From Haliclona indistincta (taxonomy: Eukaryota > Porifera > Demospongiae > Haplosclerida > Chalinidae): a DNA stretch of 64,000 nucleotides. The notes under the pieces are model-generated. The model was not told the DNA's origin. It worked only from the letters and a program-made list of their open reading frames with translations, and ran no database searches. The stretch's first letter is position 1. Every line of letters begins with the position of its first letter. The DNA lies in assembly GCA_964017065.1 (NCBI GenBank), contig OZ024787.1, forward strand, positions 13,434,303 to 13,498,302. Direction: 5' to 3'. The position numbers and the translations under genes are program-made. This document shows, piece by piece, positions 1-12,956 of this stretch.

Positions 1-1192
1 AGAACGTAGCAAGGATAGTTCAGTAGAGAAGTCAACCCACTGGGCATGTTTGTACCAATAGTTCTCTGCCGCTGTCAATTCTGATGGACTCAAAAAAAGG
101 GTAGCATGAGTCTCAACCGCTTGTTGGTCGCCTTTAATGACACGACAATTCTTAACAAAGCGTAGAATCCATGCTGTAACATGCTTCATTTTTGTGAAGG
201 TTGAATAGCGATCCAATGGTAGTAGAGGTCTTTCGAGAGATACATAAGAAAGATTACAAACCTCACGCTGTTCATCAGTGTTTAGGTCAACCATCGGGTT
301 GGATTGTGAAGGCCATTCAGATTCAGGAAGAACTAGCCATGGCGGGCCTTTCCACCACAGTTCATGCTCTGTGAGTTGACTGGGAAACAGACCACGGGAT
401 GCGCAGTCAGCTGGATTGCATTCACCCGGAACGTGCCTCCATCTCTCAGCAGGAATTTTGTCGACTATCAGAGACACTCGATTACCAACATAAGTTTTGA
501 ATCTTCTCGGACTTCCTCTCAGCCAACTAAGGACAACTATACTGTCTGACCAAGCATAAATCTGGGATGTGGATAGGTTATGAAGCTCTTTCAGATGTTG
601 AAGTAGTTGAGTTAGGATGACAGCGCCACACAGCTCCACATGAGGTATGGACATTCTCTTTATGGGTGCCACCTTTGTCTTGGATAGAACAAGCGAAATG
701 TGCACCTTGTCTAAGGAGTCGACAAAACGCAAGTAGACTACACCAGCATAAGCATCTTCAGAAGCATCGCTGGACCCATGCATTTGTATTGATACTATTG
801 TAGCATCCTTGGGATAATGACAGCGAGGTATCGACGTTTGCTTCAATAGAGTTAGCTCTGATCGCCATTTCTTCCATACGGATAGAATTTGATCAGGAAC
901 TGGATCGTCCCAACCTATGCCAAGCTCCCACACACGCTGGAGTAGAATCTTCATTTTGATGGTACTGGGGCTAAGCCATCCAAGCGCATCAAAAACTCTG
1001 GCAACGTCAGAGACGAGTTTTCTCTTAGTGATGTTTTCTTGAAGTATAGATTCTGAGATAGCGACTTGAAGCTCGTCAGTAACCGTGTTCCAGACCAGAC
1101 CTAGAGTTGTGGTGTACCTGTCAGCTGCTGTAATGTGATGACTTTCTTGTTTCTCAAGTGGTTCAGCAGGGACTAAACGGAGAGATGAAGAT
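1..1192 (-). pseudogene. BEL/Pao pol, RNase H-like part, partial
   Basis: Continuation of pol after a frame break at the end of the reverse transcriptase block. In the shifted frame the sequence is open over most of this stretch. It shows the Pao-type RNase H region, with a short recognisable motif YAWSDSIVVLSWL around 550-590. The integrase would lie left of the window. There is no ATG because this is the interior of a polyprotein. One frameshift separates it from the upstream ORF. Confidence 0.7.
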
Positions 1193-3496
1193 TCACCATT
1201 TGCGAAGGATGAACTTTCCTTGCATGAAAAGGTCGTGTAGCTGCTGCTGGAGAGTTACTGCCTCTTCAACACTATCAGCGCCTGTCAAACAGTCATCAAC
1301 ATAAAGGCATTTCTGGACTACTTCCGCGGCAAGGGGATAGAGTTTGGCGTAGTCAATGGAATTTTGTTTGATAGCCATGTTGGCTGCAAATGAGGAGGCA
1401 GATATTCCGAAGGTCACACGGGTCATACGGTAATCCTTCAACACTTCTTTCAGGCTACTCCTCCAGACAAATCTATGTAAATCTCGGTCTTGGGGTGCTA
1501 GTGCAACTGCTCTGTACATCTTGCTCACATCAGCTTTGAGAGCGATGCGATGCCATCTGAATCTCAAGATTACATCTAGCAGCGGAGGGTGTACTGTTGG
1601 ACCAACTAGCAGTGTGTCATTCAGTGAGACACCTGTTGAAGAGAGGGCAGAGCCATCAAACACCGCTCGCATCTTGGTTGTGCTACTAGAAGTCTTGTGG
1701 ACTACATGAACTGGCATATAAAATACCTTTGAGGCAGGCTTGTCGAGGTCTTCTTGTGGAACGGGTTCTGCATGCTCTAGATTGAGATACTCTTGCATAA
1801 TTGCATTAAATTCTTGTGTCTGCTTCTTATTTGCCACCAAAGAACGTTCATATGCAACGAATCTTCTTACGGCTTGAGACCGTGACTCTCCAATACATTT
1901 TGTGTTCTGTTTCTTGGGAAGAGATACTACGAAACGACCTTCTGCATTTCTGTAATGATGCGTGTCAAAATGACGGACGACAGTCATCTCTTCTGGAGAT
2001 AGGAGAGGAGCTGTAGGAGGTTCTTCGGTTTCCCAAAACTTTCGAAGGAAATCATTAGTACTCGTCACAGATGTGTGATAGGTAATTGCCACAAGGTTGA
2101 CCTGATCGGTACATCCAGCACCACCAGCAAGAAACCAACCAAAGTCAGTCTGTATTGCCATTGGAACGCCCGCGGGACCATTCCGCCGGCCCTGACGTAA
2201 CACTTGCAGGAAGATATCTACGCCAAGGAGAATATCAATTCGACCAGGCTGTCCAAACGTTGGATCAGCTAATGGAAGGTCTGATACGTGCTTCCAAGTG
2301 GATTGGAAGGGAACGGGAGAGACAGGTAAATCACATGTCACAATGGGTACTACTACCGCACTAATGTCATGGGTGTCACCATTACTGTGAATGGGTGAGA
2401 TTTTTAACCTCGCAACTGACTGTGATGGAATTTGGGGAGAGGAACCAGCGACACCCAATACATGAATGTTTTGATGGGTTCGGGGCAAGCGCAATGTTTG
2501 CACGAGACACTCTGATACAAAGGAAGTAGAAGATGCGTTGTCCAATAACGCACAAGCTTCAATAATTGTATTATCAGGAGAAGTCACTAAAACTCTGCAT
2601 GTCATTAGAAGTGGACTAGCCTTGAGCTTAATGGCGGCATTAGAGGTGACACTAGGGTTTGCAGTAGGATTAGATTCAGAAGGCAGACTAGAGGAGTCAG
2701 TGTGCAATAGAGTATGATGACAACGTTGACATTTTCGGCAGCGATGTGACGACTTGCACTGTTTCGCTCTATGCCCAGGACTTAGACAATTCAAACACAA
2801 ATTGTGCTCTTTGATAATTGAAAGCATATCAGCTTGAGACAGAGTTTTGAATTGCGGACAAGCGTAAAGAGGGTGAGGATCAGAACCACAACAGGGACAT
2901 TTTGCCAGAGAGTGAGGTAAAGAGTGAAATGAAGGGATGTCCTCACCTTGACGTTTTCCTGATTTGTAGTTGTCCTTGCCATATTTCCTAGGCTGAGGAA
3001 TATGGGAAGTCTCCAAAGCTTGTGCTCTGAGGTCAATGAAAGACAAGAGGTCATCATATTTGGGCACATCTGTTTGGCTTTGGGTATGTTTCTGCCATTC
3101 GAAGAGAGTACTGGGATCCAGCTTCAGCTCGATTAACGATGTAAGAAAGGTTTCTGATGGTTCATGTCTCATCGTCTTTAATGCACGGGTGTGCTGTAGA
3201 ATGGTGCCATGCAATCTTCGAAGTTCTTTACCAGTCCCATCTTTGAGTGGGGGAATGGTTGTTATTTTACGCACATGCTCCCTGTGGATTAGACGGGGAC
3301 GATCGAAGCGAGAGCGCAGGCATTCTATGGCATCTGCGTAATGATCTGCGGATCTAGAAAGTCCTTCAATTACACTCTTGGCAGGTCCGTCCTTGATTGC
3401 TTGTTGAAGATACACTAATTTCTCAGGTTCGGATATATCAGTGCGTTCATGAACAGATACCGTGAATTTTTCCCAAAACTGAGTCCAATGCAACAA
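1193..3496 (-). CDS. BEL/Pao gag-protease-reverse transcriptase ORF (broken polyprotein)
   Basis: A 767-codon open frame. Its N-terminal third resembles the DUF1759 gag domain of Pao elements. A zinc knuckle CLNCLSPGHRAKQC (CX2CX4HX4C) sits near residue 235, with a further Cys/His cluster before and after it. A DUF1758-like aspartic protease region follows; its active site reads LLDNAS where LLDSGS is usual, a possible loss of activity. The reverse transcriptase lies in the last third, with the catalytic motif CLYVDDCL near residue 738. The first codon of the open stretch is TTG and the same frame is open further upstream, so this is the inside of a polyprotein and not a real start. The frame stops just after the RT palm, where pol should continue. 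Family assignment is firm; activity is unlikely. Confidence 0.85.
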   Translation of the reverse strand: MLHWTQFWEKFTVSVHERTDISEPEKLVYLQQAIKDGPAKSVIEGLSRSADHYADAIECLRSRFDRPRLIHREHVRKITTIPPLKDGTGKELRRLHGTILQHTRALKTMRHEPSETFLTSLIELKLDPSTLFEWQKHTQSQTDVPKYDDLLSFIDLRAQALETSHIPQPRKYGKDNYKSGKRQGEDIPSFHSLPHSLAKCPCCGSDPHPLYACPQFKTLSQADMLSIIKEHNLCLNCLSPGHRAKQCKSSHRCRKCQRCHHTLLHTDSSSLPSESNPTANPSVTSNAAIKLKASPLLMTCRVLVTSPDNTIIEACALLDNASSTSFVSECLVQTLRLPRTHQNIHVLGVAGSSPQIPSQSVARLKISPIHSNGDTHDISAVVVPIVTCDLPVSPVPFQSTWKHVSDLPLADPTFGQPGRIDILLGVDIFLQVLRQGRRNGPAGVPMAIQTDFGWFLAGGAGCTDQVNLVAITYHTSVTSTNDFLRKFWETEEPPTAPLLSPEEMTVVRHFDTHHYRNAEGRFVVSLPKKQNTKCIGESRSQAVRRFVAYERSLVANKKQTQEFNAIMQEYLNLEHAEPVPQEDLDKPASKVFYMPVHVVHKTSSSTTKMRAVFDGSALSSTGVSLNDTLLVGPTVHPPLLDVILRFRWHRIALKADVSKMYRAVALAPQDRDLHRFVWRSSLKEVLKDYRMTRVTFGISASSFAANMAIKQNSIDYAKLYPLAAEVVQKCLYVDDCLTGADSVEEAVTLQQQLHDLFMQGKFILRKW

Positions 3497-3773
3497 TTCA
3501 CCATCGAACGTGGGTACTTTGAGTCGTGGAAGGTTAACGGTGCTTTTGCTTACGGGAGCAGCTGATGTGGGTTTGTGACTAGAATACTCATGGGCACGAA
3601 TTAGCTGTTTAGCTTTGTGAGAGCAATCGAAAAGTTTGTCTTCTAGTGCTGTGGCTAGTGCAAACAGGGCATGATCTTCAGAAATATCTAGGTTGACTAG
3701 TTCAGTGCATACGCCGTTAAGTTCTCTCTTGTAATCTGCGAGTTGCTCACTGTGCTGTTCTAATAGAGATACG

Positions 3774-4196
3774 TCACCAGCCTTTGCAGCAAAGGTGTCT
3801 AGCTGTGGTATTGATGTTACGTTCCATGCGTTTTAGCCTTCGTTCTGCTGCTCGAAGCTCATCTGTTGCGCCGGTGCGTGGGGGTGTGGCACTAAGCACT
3901 AGAGCTTGCATGCGTGCTGAGTATGCATTGACGTCTTCATCGACCTTGTCAAAAACGGCTTGCTCTTTTGCTAACAAATCTTCGTCTTCGATTAGGTCTA
4001 CTACTTCGAAATGTGACTCCGTGAATTGTGTTTCGAGCGTGTCAAGCTTGGAAGCCAATTTTGTTATTTCTTCTTTGATTGCCGACTTGTCCAGCGCATC
4101 TTCGAGTCTTCTCATGCGCGAATTGAGTTTAGTGATGGAACTACGTATCACGCCTCTCCGGTTCCGTGCTTTTGAGATCGCTCTCTCATCAGCCAT
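3774..4196 (-). pseudogene. BEL/Pao gag N-terminal coiled-coil segment
   Basis: A 140-codon ORF starting at an ATG that follows a TATA-like run by about 50 bases. It is highly charged with heptad-like spacing of leucine and isoleucine (residues about 20-60), as expected of the N-terminal coiled coil of Pao gag proteins. It ends at a TGA near 3776, while the neighbouring frame stays open toward the main gag-pol ORF. This points to a one-base frameshift near 3780. The plus-strand ORF over the same bases is a shadow. Confidence 0.7.
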
Positions 4197-4250
4197 TGAA
4201 TATTGATTTGCGACACGTGCTAGTCTAGAGTGTGTGATATATAATAGCCT

Positions 4251-5013
4251 AGCACCTAGTCATTAAATTAACGCCTAGTATCAAATGCACACGCATGCGC
4301 GAACAAAATGGGCGGGACAGCTATAGCATGCTTTCACATTGTGCCAGTATGGACATCTAACCAACCGTGGATACTCGTAGCTACAGGATTGTATGTCCAA
4401 GTTTGCTGCCAACTACTTCTTGTCGTTCGTTAGTATTCGAATTTCTTAGTCAACAAAACTGAAGCACGAGGTCAGTACACAAGTCACAAACATAAACGGA
4501 AAATATCCGGTATTACTGGAATGTCGGGAAAAATGTCGCGCATGCGTATACATTTGAAACTAGGCGCTCTATTTGGCGCCGAGGTACTAGGCTAGTGTGG
4601 TAAGTACTGTGACTCACGCAGGATTGGGACTGTCCAGGGTAGTGTCAGTAGCCAATACCGGGTATAGGATGAAAGAATCCGTTACGAAGGACCAGAATGT
4701 TAGCGCCGATTTCGTGATTAGGGCGGATTAAGTTTCTGTTGGGTGGCAGGCACCATCTTGTTGAAAACTTTTTTTTCTAATTAATAGTCAATTCAATATT
4801 ACAGAATTACCATGAACAATGGGAATGGATACAGCTGAAACTACCAAAAATAGTTGAGAGAATTACCAAAATATGTATTGAAGGCACAAGCATCAAGTGC
4901 CTACATCAGAGCATACTATTGTACTTATCACATGATACAGCATACATACACTATAGTAACACTTGTACTCTGATCCATCACAATCTCACAATGTAGACAC
5001 ACTTTGTACTCAC
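4251..5013. other. Non-coding, between retrotransposon and ankyrin exon
   Basis: No supported gene. About 4200-4740 may hold LTR or 5' leader sequence of the BEL/Pao element. From about 4970 the sequence is intron of the ankyrin gene and matches 22555-22600 in inverted orientation. Confidence 0.5.
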
Positions 5014-6445
5014 ATTATCAACTGAACTGACATCAGCTCCTCCCTCCACCAGCAGCTTCACTACATATAGATGACCCCACCTAGCACTGTCAAATAGTGG
5101 AGTGTGTCCATCCTATTGACAAACAAGTAAACACAACATGTTATGATCATGTACTATGAGTGTCTCAGTAACAATGATCAACCAACAATAATCCACCATC
5201 CAGTACAAAACAATAGTAAACAAAACCAGATTTACTGTTATCATCGTTGAATAATAATCACAAAATTCCATAAATGTGGCGGGTTACCATTCGCTCACAC
5301 ATTGTGAATATTATAAGCTGTGGTGAGGGCGGGGCTCACATTACTACACAATACACGGCAAAGGCGGAGATCAAGTTCAGAATAATATTATTAATCAAAA
5401 AATTTAAGATTCTGTATAGAGAACTGTGTTTACTGACTACACATAGCTCCGGCACGAACTCGCACGTCTTTCAGATTTCCCTCTGCAGATCATGTTTATT
5501 CCAATTGGTTGGCAAAAGCTGTTTCAAGCTGCAACAACTGCGGCAAACAACGTTGTAGCGACAATCTGACTGCTGCTATCGTCTTTTATACTATCCAGAA
5601 GACTGTTAAATGTCGATTTTTTCAAAAGGGCGTTGCTTTGCCGCCGAGTTGCAAAGCGGAGCTTTTTCGAAATTGGACGTCAGTCAGTTGAAAAAGTGTC
5701 TTATGAAATTCCTGGATAGTAGAAACGACGATAGCAGCAGTCAGATTGTCGCTACAACGTTGTTTGCTGCAGTTATTGCAGCTTTGAACAGCTTTTGCCA
5801 ACCAATTGGAATAAACATGATCTGCATTGGGCGTAACATTAAAATCTGAACGACGTGAGAGTTCGCGCCGGAGCTATGTATAGTACGTAATTGTAGATAA
5901 ACAACTTGCGGAGGGATTGACATAGTACTTAAAAATTCGCTCTAGGGAGGTTTTTATGATGCTTTATACGCTGGTCACTAACACATCTATCTCCGTTTGT
6001 CATTGATAACTCATGATTCAAGAAAGGTAGCAAAAAGGCTGTGTCAATCGTTCGAGAATATTATTGGCTTCAAATAAGACACTTTTCATTGACTAGCTAT
6101 AATTCTACATGTCACGTTATCTTGAGAGAACACAATTGTACAGCGTTCATGAGGCTGGATGCGCTTTGCAGATTACAAGTAATTGGCTATGCACTTTGCT
6201 CATTAATATTCATAAATGAATTAATGGTAACCCACCACCTGAAAATGACACGTTTTCAAACTCTCATAAATAACAAAAACCACATTTACTAAACATGTGA
6301 CATGAAATCATACTAACTACAGCACTGCAGGCATCAACAAGTGAAAACTAATGGACAAACTTCAAGTCCACCTTATCTGTTGATTCACTAGTGCACAAGA
6401 GTATCTAGCTCACTATAGAAATGTTACCATATAATGTACACGTAC
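4970..6445. repeat. Inverted segmental duplication, copy 1 (ankyrin exon plus introns)
   Basis: This stretch matches 21500-22600 in reverse complement: exon 4, its acceptor-side intron and the whole intron up to the donor of exon 3. Shared landmarks include the acceptor sequence tttgtcaatag before the exon and the same intron motif just after its donor. The match ends at the splice donor at about 6445. Copy 1 contains the 5440-5880 transposon; copy 2 does not. Confidence 0.8.
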
Positions 6446-7850
6446 CGAATCACGAGCATCAATAACTATATTGCTTTGTTGTAATAGTAGCTCTACCACA
6501 TATTTATGTCCTCTCCAAGCACTGATGTGTAGAGGAGTTCGCTGGTACTGAAACAAAACAATAAAACATTGTCAATGACAGACACAGTTACAATATTATC
6601 CTATTATGAACCTCACACACTCCAATCAAACAGTGTATGTACTGCTAGCTGGCTACCAATATTCTTATTATATATACAGTGACAATAATTTTAAGTTCAC
6701 AAGACGTATAACTGGTATCTCAGAACAACAAGATAAGTTCATAGTATGATTCTAACCCAAAGATTTATAATTTCGAATGTTTCAACTGCTTCACAGAAGT
6801 CATCGTCAAGCGTCTTCTTTAAGTAGTGTTGTAGTTTTTTTGTTTATACTGTACTCCACTGATGAAGACTGCCGCAAAGCAGTCAAAACGTTTGGAATAG
6901 TAAAATCTTTGGGTTAGAGACTTCTAGATATGTCAACCCCTAACCACTCAGGCCTCTACAACAAGATAAGTTGGACAACAAACAACAATGTGATATTTTA
7001 CCACTGGAAACTAAAAAGCTGGCATCAGTCAACAATACTCTGAAGCTGTCTACCATCACAACACCCTTTCCGGCAGTATTAGCTTTCCATAAAATGATCT
7101 ACAATCTCGTAAGTCTAGCTATAGTGTTGGTACGGATGCTGATTGTGCCTGATTGTTTACGAGTAGATTCTTATCTTGGTATCAATTTCTTCACTTCCAG
7201 CCACTGGAGTTAGTGTGCATCCTTTCAACAATGTTTGTGATACATTTCACTAGACTAAGCTACAGTAGGTGTACCATGATGGCTGTACTGCTGTACTCTA
7301 TAGTACTTTTCACACGTATAAGCATTATTTCACTATTATGATGTCAACTAGTAGTATGCGACAAATTTGCCTAGAATACGAAGCTATACAGAATTCTAAG
7401 GTTCCATAACTGTGTGACACACATAGTCAAACCGTGAGGTCAGTATTGGGAATGGGTCAATAGTGATCAATACCACACTGTACAAAGATGAATGATCAGT
7501 TACTGACTGTGAGCGAGAACTGATGTAGTGTGGATTACACACCTGTTACTACATGACTCAACACAATCACACACAACTCACTTGCCAGCCAGTACTATGA
7601 TGATTGGGATCAGCTCCCAGTGACAAGAGTTGTTTCACTCTTGCCACTTCACCTCTCCTACTAGCACCATAGAGGTCTCGATTCTGTGAACACAATTAAA
7701 CATAACATCATGTATCAAACAATGACAGCTGCTACACTTACAAATAACACATAATCACAAAATGAATGAAAAGTGTATTTCTGATAACATGCTCTGTTTT
7801 GACTAGAGACTGAAATTATTAGTACTCACCAATTGCTCCTGAGAACTCAT
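5014..7850 (-). CDS. Ankyrin-repeat protein gene, 5' four exons (minus strand)
   Basis: Exons read from the minus strand: 7830-7850 (ATG start, MSSQEQL), 7582-7683, 6446-6547 and 5014-5112. All junctions are GT-AG and all exons are phase 0, giving 108 open codons. Exon 2 begins NRDLYGASRRGEVARVKQLL, a divergent capping repeat. Exon 3 (34 codons) carries TPLHISAWRGH and exon 4 (33 codons) carries TPLFDSARWGH, so each is exactly one ankyrin repeat. Ankyrin repeats are protein-binding scaffolds; the partner cannot be told. No further exon is visible to the left before the BEL/Pao element, so the gene is either truncated or continues beyond it. Exon 4 and its flanking introns are paralogous to the plus-strand exon at 22456-22554. 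Confidence 0.8.
5440..5880. mobile_element. TA-flanked fold-back MITE in ankyrin intron
   Basis: Terminal inverted repeats cacatagctccggc and gccggagctatgta extend inward for well over 100 bases (5440-5590 against 5700-5880). It is flanked by TA on both sides. The paralogous intron near 22130-22150 lacks the element and carries a single TA, so the insertion point is seen directly. TA target duplication suggests Tc1/mariner-type mobilisation. No transposase inside. Confidence 0.85.
6751..6918. mobile_element. Short MITE with 16-bp perfect terminal inverted repeats
   Basis: Starts tctaacccaaagattt and ends with its exact reverse complement. The interior is itself an imperfect palindrome built around a repeated GAAGACT...CAAAGCAGT type motif. 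No target duplication could be settled. Confidence 0.65.
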
Positions 7851-8019
7851 TGTTGTAAAGTTGAGGAAGATAGAGAAAGTGAGAGAAAAGCAAGACTGAC
7901 GGTAAGAAGCTGATTTACACCCGTTTCGTCGACTCCCGATTCGTCGACTAATTAATTATTCATAGGTCGTTATTGCGCGTTACTCAGATAGCGGCGCGCG
8001 CAGCTAGCAGTGCTGTAGC
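7851..8019. promoter_or_regulatory. Upstream region of the minus-strand ankyrin gene
   Basis: Short segment between the start exon and a 440-bp transposon. If the gene is active its promoter lies here or within the transposon. No clear TATA box. Inference from position only. Confidence 0.3.
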
Positions 8020-8459
8020 TAGTCTGGCCGCTGCCCCTCCCCGCCTAGTGAGTGGGTGGTGGACGGCGTGTAGGGTCTAGCAAACATTGCCATTCATAGT
8101 TTCCCAACCGACCAATCAGATTCTACTGCTCAAGATCTTGAGCAGTAATATTCATGGAACGTGGGCTGGGTTTGATCGTGAATAATATTACAGGCTATGA
8201 CAGAACAGCTACGGTGGCTAACAGTCGTGCTGTTGACGATGCTATCGAAAATAGTCTACCGCGATTCAAGCATAGATGGCATAAACCAGCGCAGTGTGCA
8301 GCAATTCATGCGGTACAATGGCATTGAGGAATCCCCGCTTATCATTGCAATAATTAATTATTATACACGATTAATATTCATATAAAATCGATGAATGGTA
8401 ATATGTGCTAGACCGTCCACCACCCACTCAATAGGCGGGGAGGGGCAGCGGCCAGACTA
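8020..8459. mobile_element. Fold-back MITE with 9-bp target duplication (Mutator-like)
   Basis: Terminal inverted repeats of about 75 bases begin TAGTCTGGCCGCTGCC and end with the complement. The 9-base direct repeat TGCTGTAGC flanks both sides (8011-8019 and 8460-8468). A 9-bp duplication and long TIRs are typical of Mutator-like elements. No coding region. Confidence 0.75.
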
Positions 8460-8496
8460 TGCTGTAGCCAGGATGTAAAGCTCTCTGGTACAGCGG

Positions 8497-8976
8497 TTTA
8501 CGAAGATCTTGCATAAAAGTGTCAAGACAGGAAGTGTGACGTTGACCAATCAAACGCCGAATGTCACGTGATAGTTCTAGAACAGTTCACTTTCTATTAC
8601 ATTATACATTCTGTGTCTGTCTACTGTCTTATCGGCGCTCCAGCCGATTTGCGCAGGATCGAGAGGGCGCTGCTGCATCACTGAGTCAGTCAGGGGGCTA
8701 CACGGGCTCTGGTAGGCAGTTGAGCAGCGTACGACAGTACGAAGTTGTTCCCAGGATTACTGTGCACGCGTGTGACGATGAAAAAAGACCTGGATATCAC
8801 TTGACAAGCTGGAGCGCCGATAAGAAAGCAGACAGTAGACAGACACAGAATGTACAATGTAGAAAGTGAACTGTTCTAGAACTATCACGTGATTATACAC
8901 GTGACATTCGGCGTTTGATTGGTCAACGTCACACTTCCTGTCTTGAAACTTCTATGCAAGATCTTCGTAAACCGCA
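8497..8976. mobile_element. Fold-back element, arms about 160 bp
   Basis: The left arm begins gcggtttacgaagatcttgc and the right arm is its reverse complement, with a loop of about 150 bases between. Outer ends are gcggttta/taaaccgc. Only a possible TA lies outside. No protein-coding content. Confidence 0.7.
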
Positions 8977-9310
8977 GTTAGGTAGGCCAACAAACTCACA
9001 GCGACAACTGCCTCCACGAAACAATTGGAAAGCTCTCTGGTAGGGCAACAAACTCAGAGCGATAGTTCCCCCGCACAGCACTGATTAGTAGACTCAACGA
9101 TCTAAAGCTCTCTCCCCACCAACTTACAGTTAATACAAGAAATGGAGTATGTATTGTTAATAATAATAACTTTTTAGTTAATAAAGTTTTTTGCAGTAAA
9201 ATTAATAATTGTTTTTTCAAAGTTTATTCAAAATTTACTAAGTAACAACAAAAAAGAATATGCACTAATAAATTAATTACTAGGGGCAGCAGAGCAGCAG
9301 ACCACTGAGC
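8977..9310. other. Non-coding, upstream of NPLOC4-like copy
   Basis: AT-rich from about 9120. A short motif (aaagctctctggta and variants) recurs at about 8477, 9030 and 9110. No gene seen. Confidence 0.4.
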
Positions 9311-11122
<1,812 letters not shown>

Positions 11123-11615
11123 GTACTCTCCTCCACACATCATTTAGTACTCAACATCTGTCTAATCAGCAATCCAAACATAGTCTGCATATTATAGTAA
11201 CCAATACCTATATCCAGATCCCTACATGTACATGTTTACTACATGCATGTTATTATAATCAACATTTCTGTACTACTGGAATGTCTGGTGTGTAGTCAGT
11301 TGAACACCTGTTCATCAATGAATAAAATATAGTAATTATCAAATGAACTTCAAATCTTGAACCAAAGTAATGAATTTTTGTCTGATACTAAGAGCCTGTT
11401 ACAATACCTGTTCTCATTATAGTCGATTTGTAGTGAACATGTGTAGATGCTCTGTTGGTCTGCTCTCTGGTAGCATTTCACTTTTAGTGCACAGTGTGTG
11501 TGCGTGTGCGTGCGTGCATGTTTGCTCAGTAAAACTATGTTTAATCGAGTTGAAATCAGCATAGATTATATAATTATACTACGTCTATGATTGTGAGTAC
11601 TGTATCTCATCCCAG
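11123..11615. other. Junction between the two broken gene copies
   Basis: No coding sequence of either neighbour is recognised here. A small GT-rich patch lies near 11495-11520. The NPL4 copy ends and the PDI copy begins across this stretch. Confidence 0.5.
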
Positions 11616-12053
11616 ATGCTCCATGGTGTGGTCACTGTAAACAGCTAGCTCCTATCTGGGATTATCTAGGAGAAAACTAAAACGATGATGTCATCATTGC
11701 CAAGATGGACTCCACCAAGCATGAGGTGGAGGGGTTGACTATCAGTGGATTCCCTACACTAAAGTTCTTCCCCAAGGGCTCAGACAAGGTCAGTAGCAGC
11801 TCATTACAAGATAGATCATCTTCATTGCTTCACACACCTTCAGGCACTAGACTATAGTGGTGGACGCACTTTCGAAGATCTGATCAAGTACGTGGAGAAG
11901 CGTGTGGATGGTACAGCGACTGATGACGACGAGGGAGGAGAGGAACAGGAGCCAGCAGAGGGAGAGGATGAGGTACCAGAGGAGGATCAGGGAGAAGATG
12001 GTGCTGGGCAAGAGGAGGAGAAGCCATCAAGTACAGACCACACTGAACTGTAG
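11616..12053 (+). pseudogene. Protein disulfide isomerase, last two exons, with in-frame stop
   Basis: Exon 11616-11788 encodes the second thioredoxin active site (APWCGHCKQLAP) followed by TISGFPTLKFFPKGSDK. Exon 11844-12053 encodes YSGGRTFEDLIKYVEKRV, a long acidic tail, and ends DHTEL, an ER-retention-like C-terminus. The GT-AG intron is intact and phases agree. A TAA interrupts the frame about 20 codons after the CGHC motif (around 11675), where the family has a lysine/tyrosine stretch. Upstream exons of PDI are missing. This is a DNA-level partial copy, like its NPLOC4 neighbour. Confidence 0.85.
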
Positions 12054-12956
12054 CATCAGACCACACCCACTGCTCTGTTGTTGTACAAATCAGTTTATAA
12101 TCTGTTTTGATAGTTACTGTAACACATGAGAGAGAGAGACCAAACTAAAGCAAAGTTGGTATGTAGCTACTAAATAGCATTTACTGTTTCAGACTAGCTG
12201 GTCTCTAACATCCAATCCAGCATTTCAACATCACTAGCTAGTAAAATGCAGGAGTGAGCCTAAAATGTGTGTCAGTCAGTTGTTGGTTACTAAGCAAGCC
12301 TCCATTGCTCTAGACTATTTCTTGAGTATTGGGGTCTTGTACTTTTTCATACACAATAATATTATCGTCTATAATTATATCACTACAGTGCATCAAACTG
12401 CTCCAACTCTACTACCTTATATAGCCTACTGTGAATAATCATAACCAAGCACTACTGTACATGATTCATATCTGACTTCCTTGAGCACTGCAGCAAATTT
12501 ACTAATGCTAGCTAGTTCAAAGGCTTCATTAGACATTAGACCAACATTTCCAGATAGCTGCAAATGGCTGTACCCATATAACTACACAATGCAAACGTCA
12601 CAGGAATCACTCAAGTAGCCGCATTTAGATCTCGAATAAACTTTTTTGCAACTGCAAGCTACAAATTGATGTAGAAAATAAAAATATTTTTGGTAATAAT
12701 GGTCCAAATTTCAGAATAGATTGAATTTTTAGAGGTAAAATAGTGAGCATAACGGTTCTAAAGTTTGAAATTTCCAAGTGAAAATTCTAATGGCTGCAGT
12801 GGCTTTCAGGTGCTGTTTGTTATCCTGGTCTCATCTGAGAATGAATGAAAATGATTTACTAGGACAAACCATTAACACTTGTAAGTATTACCATGTATCA
12901 GTAGTTGATGTGATCCAGTCTTCAATCTCTTGTGCTAGTGCATTCTCCTCTACTAG
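12054..12956. other. AT-rich non-coding
   Basis: Nothing recognisable; no convincing ORF, splice pattern or repeat. Confidence 0.5.

Larger units (their letters stand above)
1..4250 (-). mobile_element. BEL/Pao LTR retrotransposon, decayed, left end outside the window
   Basis: Minus-strand gag and pol regions follow each other in the BEL/Pao order: gag coiled coil, DUF1759-like gag, zinc knuckle, aspartic protease region, reverse transcriptase, RNase H-like region. The frame breaks at least twice (near 3780 and near 1195), so the copy looks dead unless these are assembly errors. A TATA-like run lies on the minus strand near 4240-4250, about 50 bases before the first gag ATG, so the 5' LTR probably begins nearby. 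I could not find both LTRs, because the other end is beyond position 1. The right boundary is uncertain. The element lies just downstream of the last visible exon of the minus-strand ankyrin gene and may have cut that gene. Confidence 0.85.

Noticed and set aside
3784..4206. 140-codon plus-strand ORF rich in serine
   Set aside because: Exact antisense shadow of the BEL/Pao gag N-terminal ORF.
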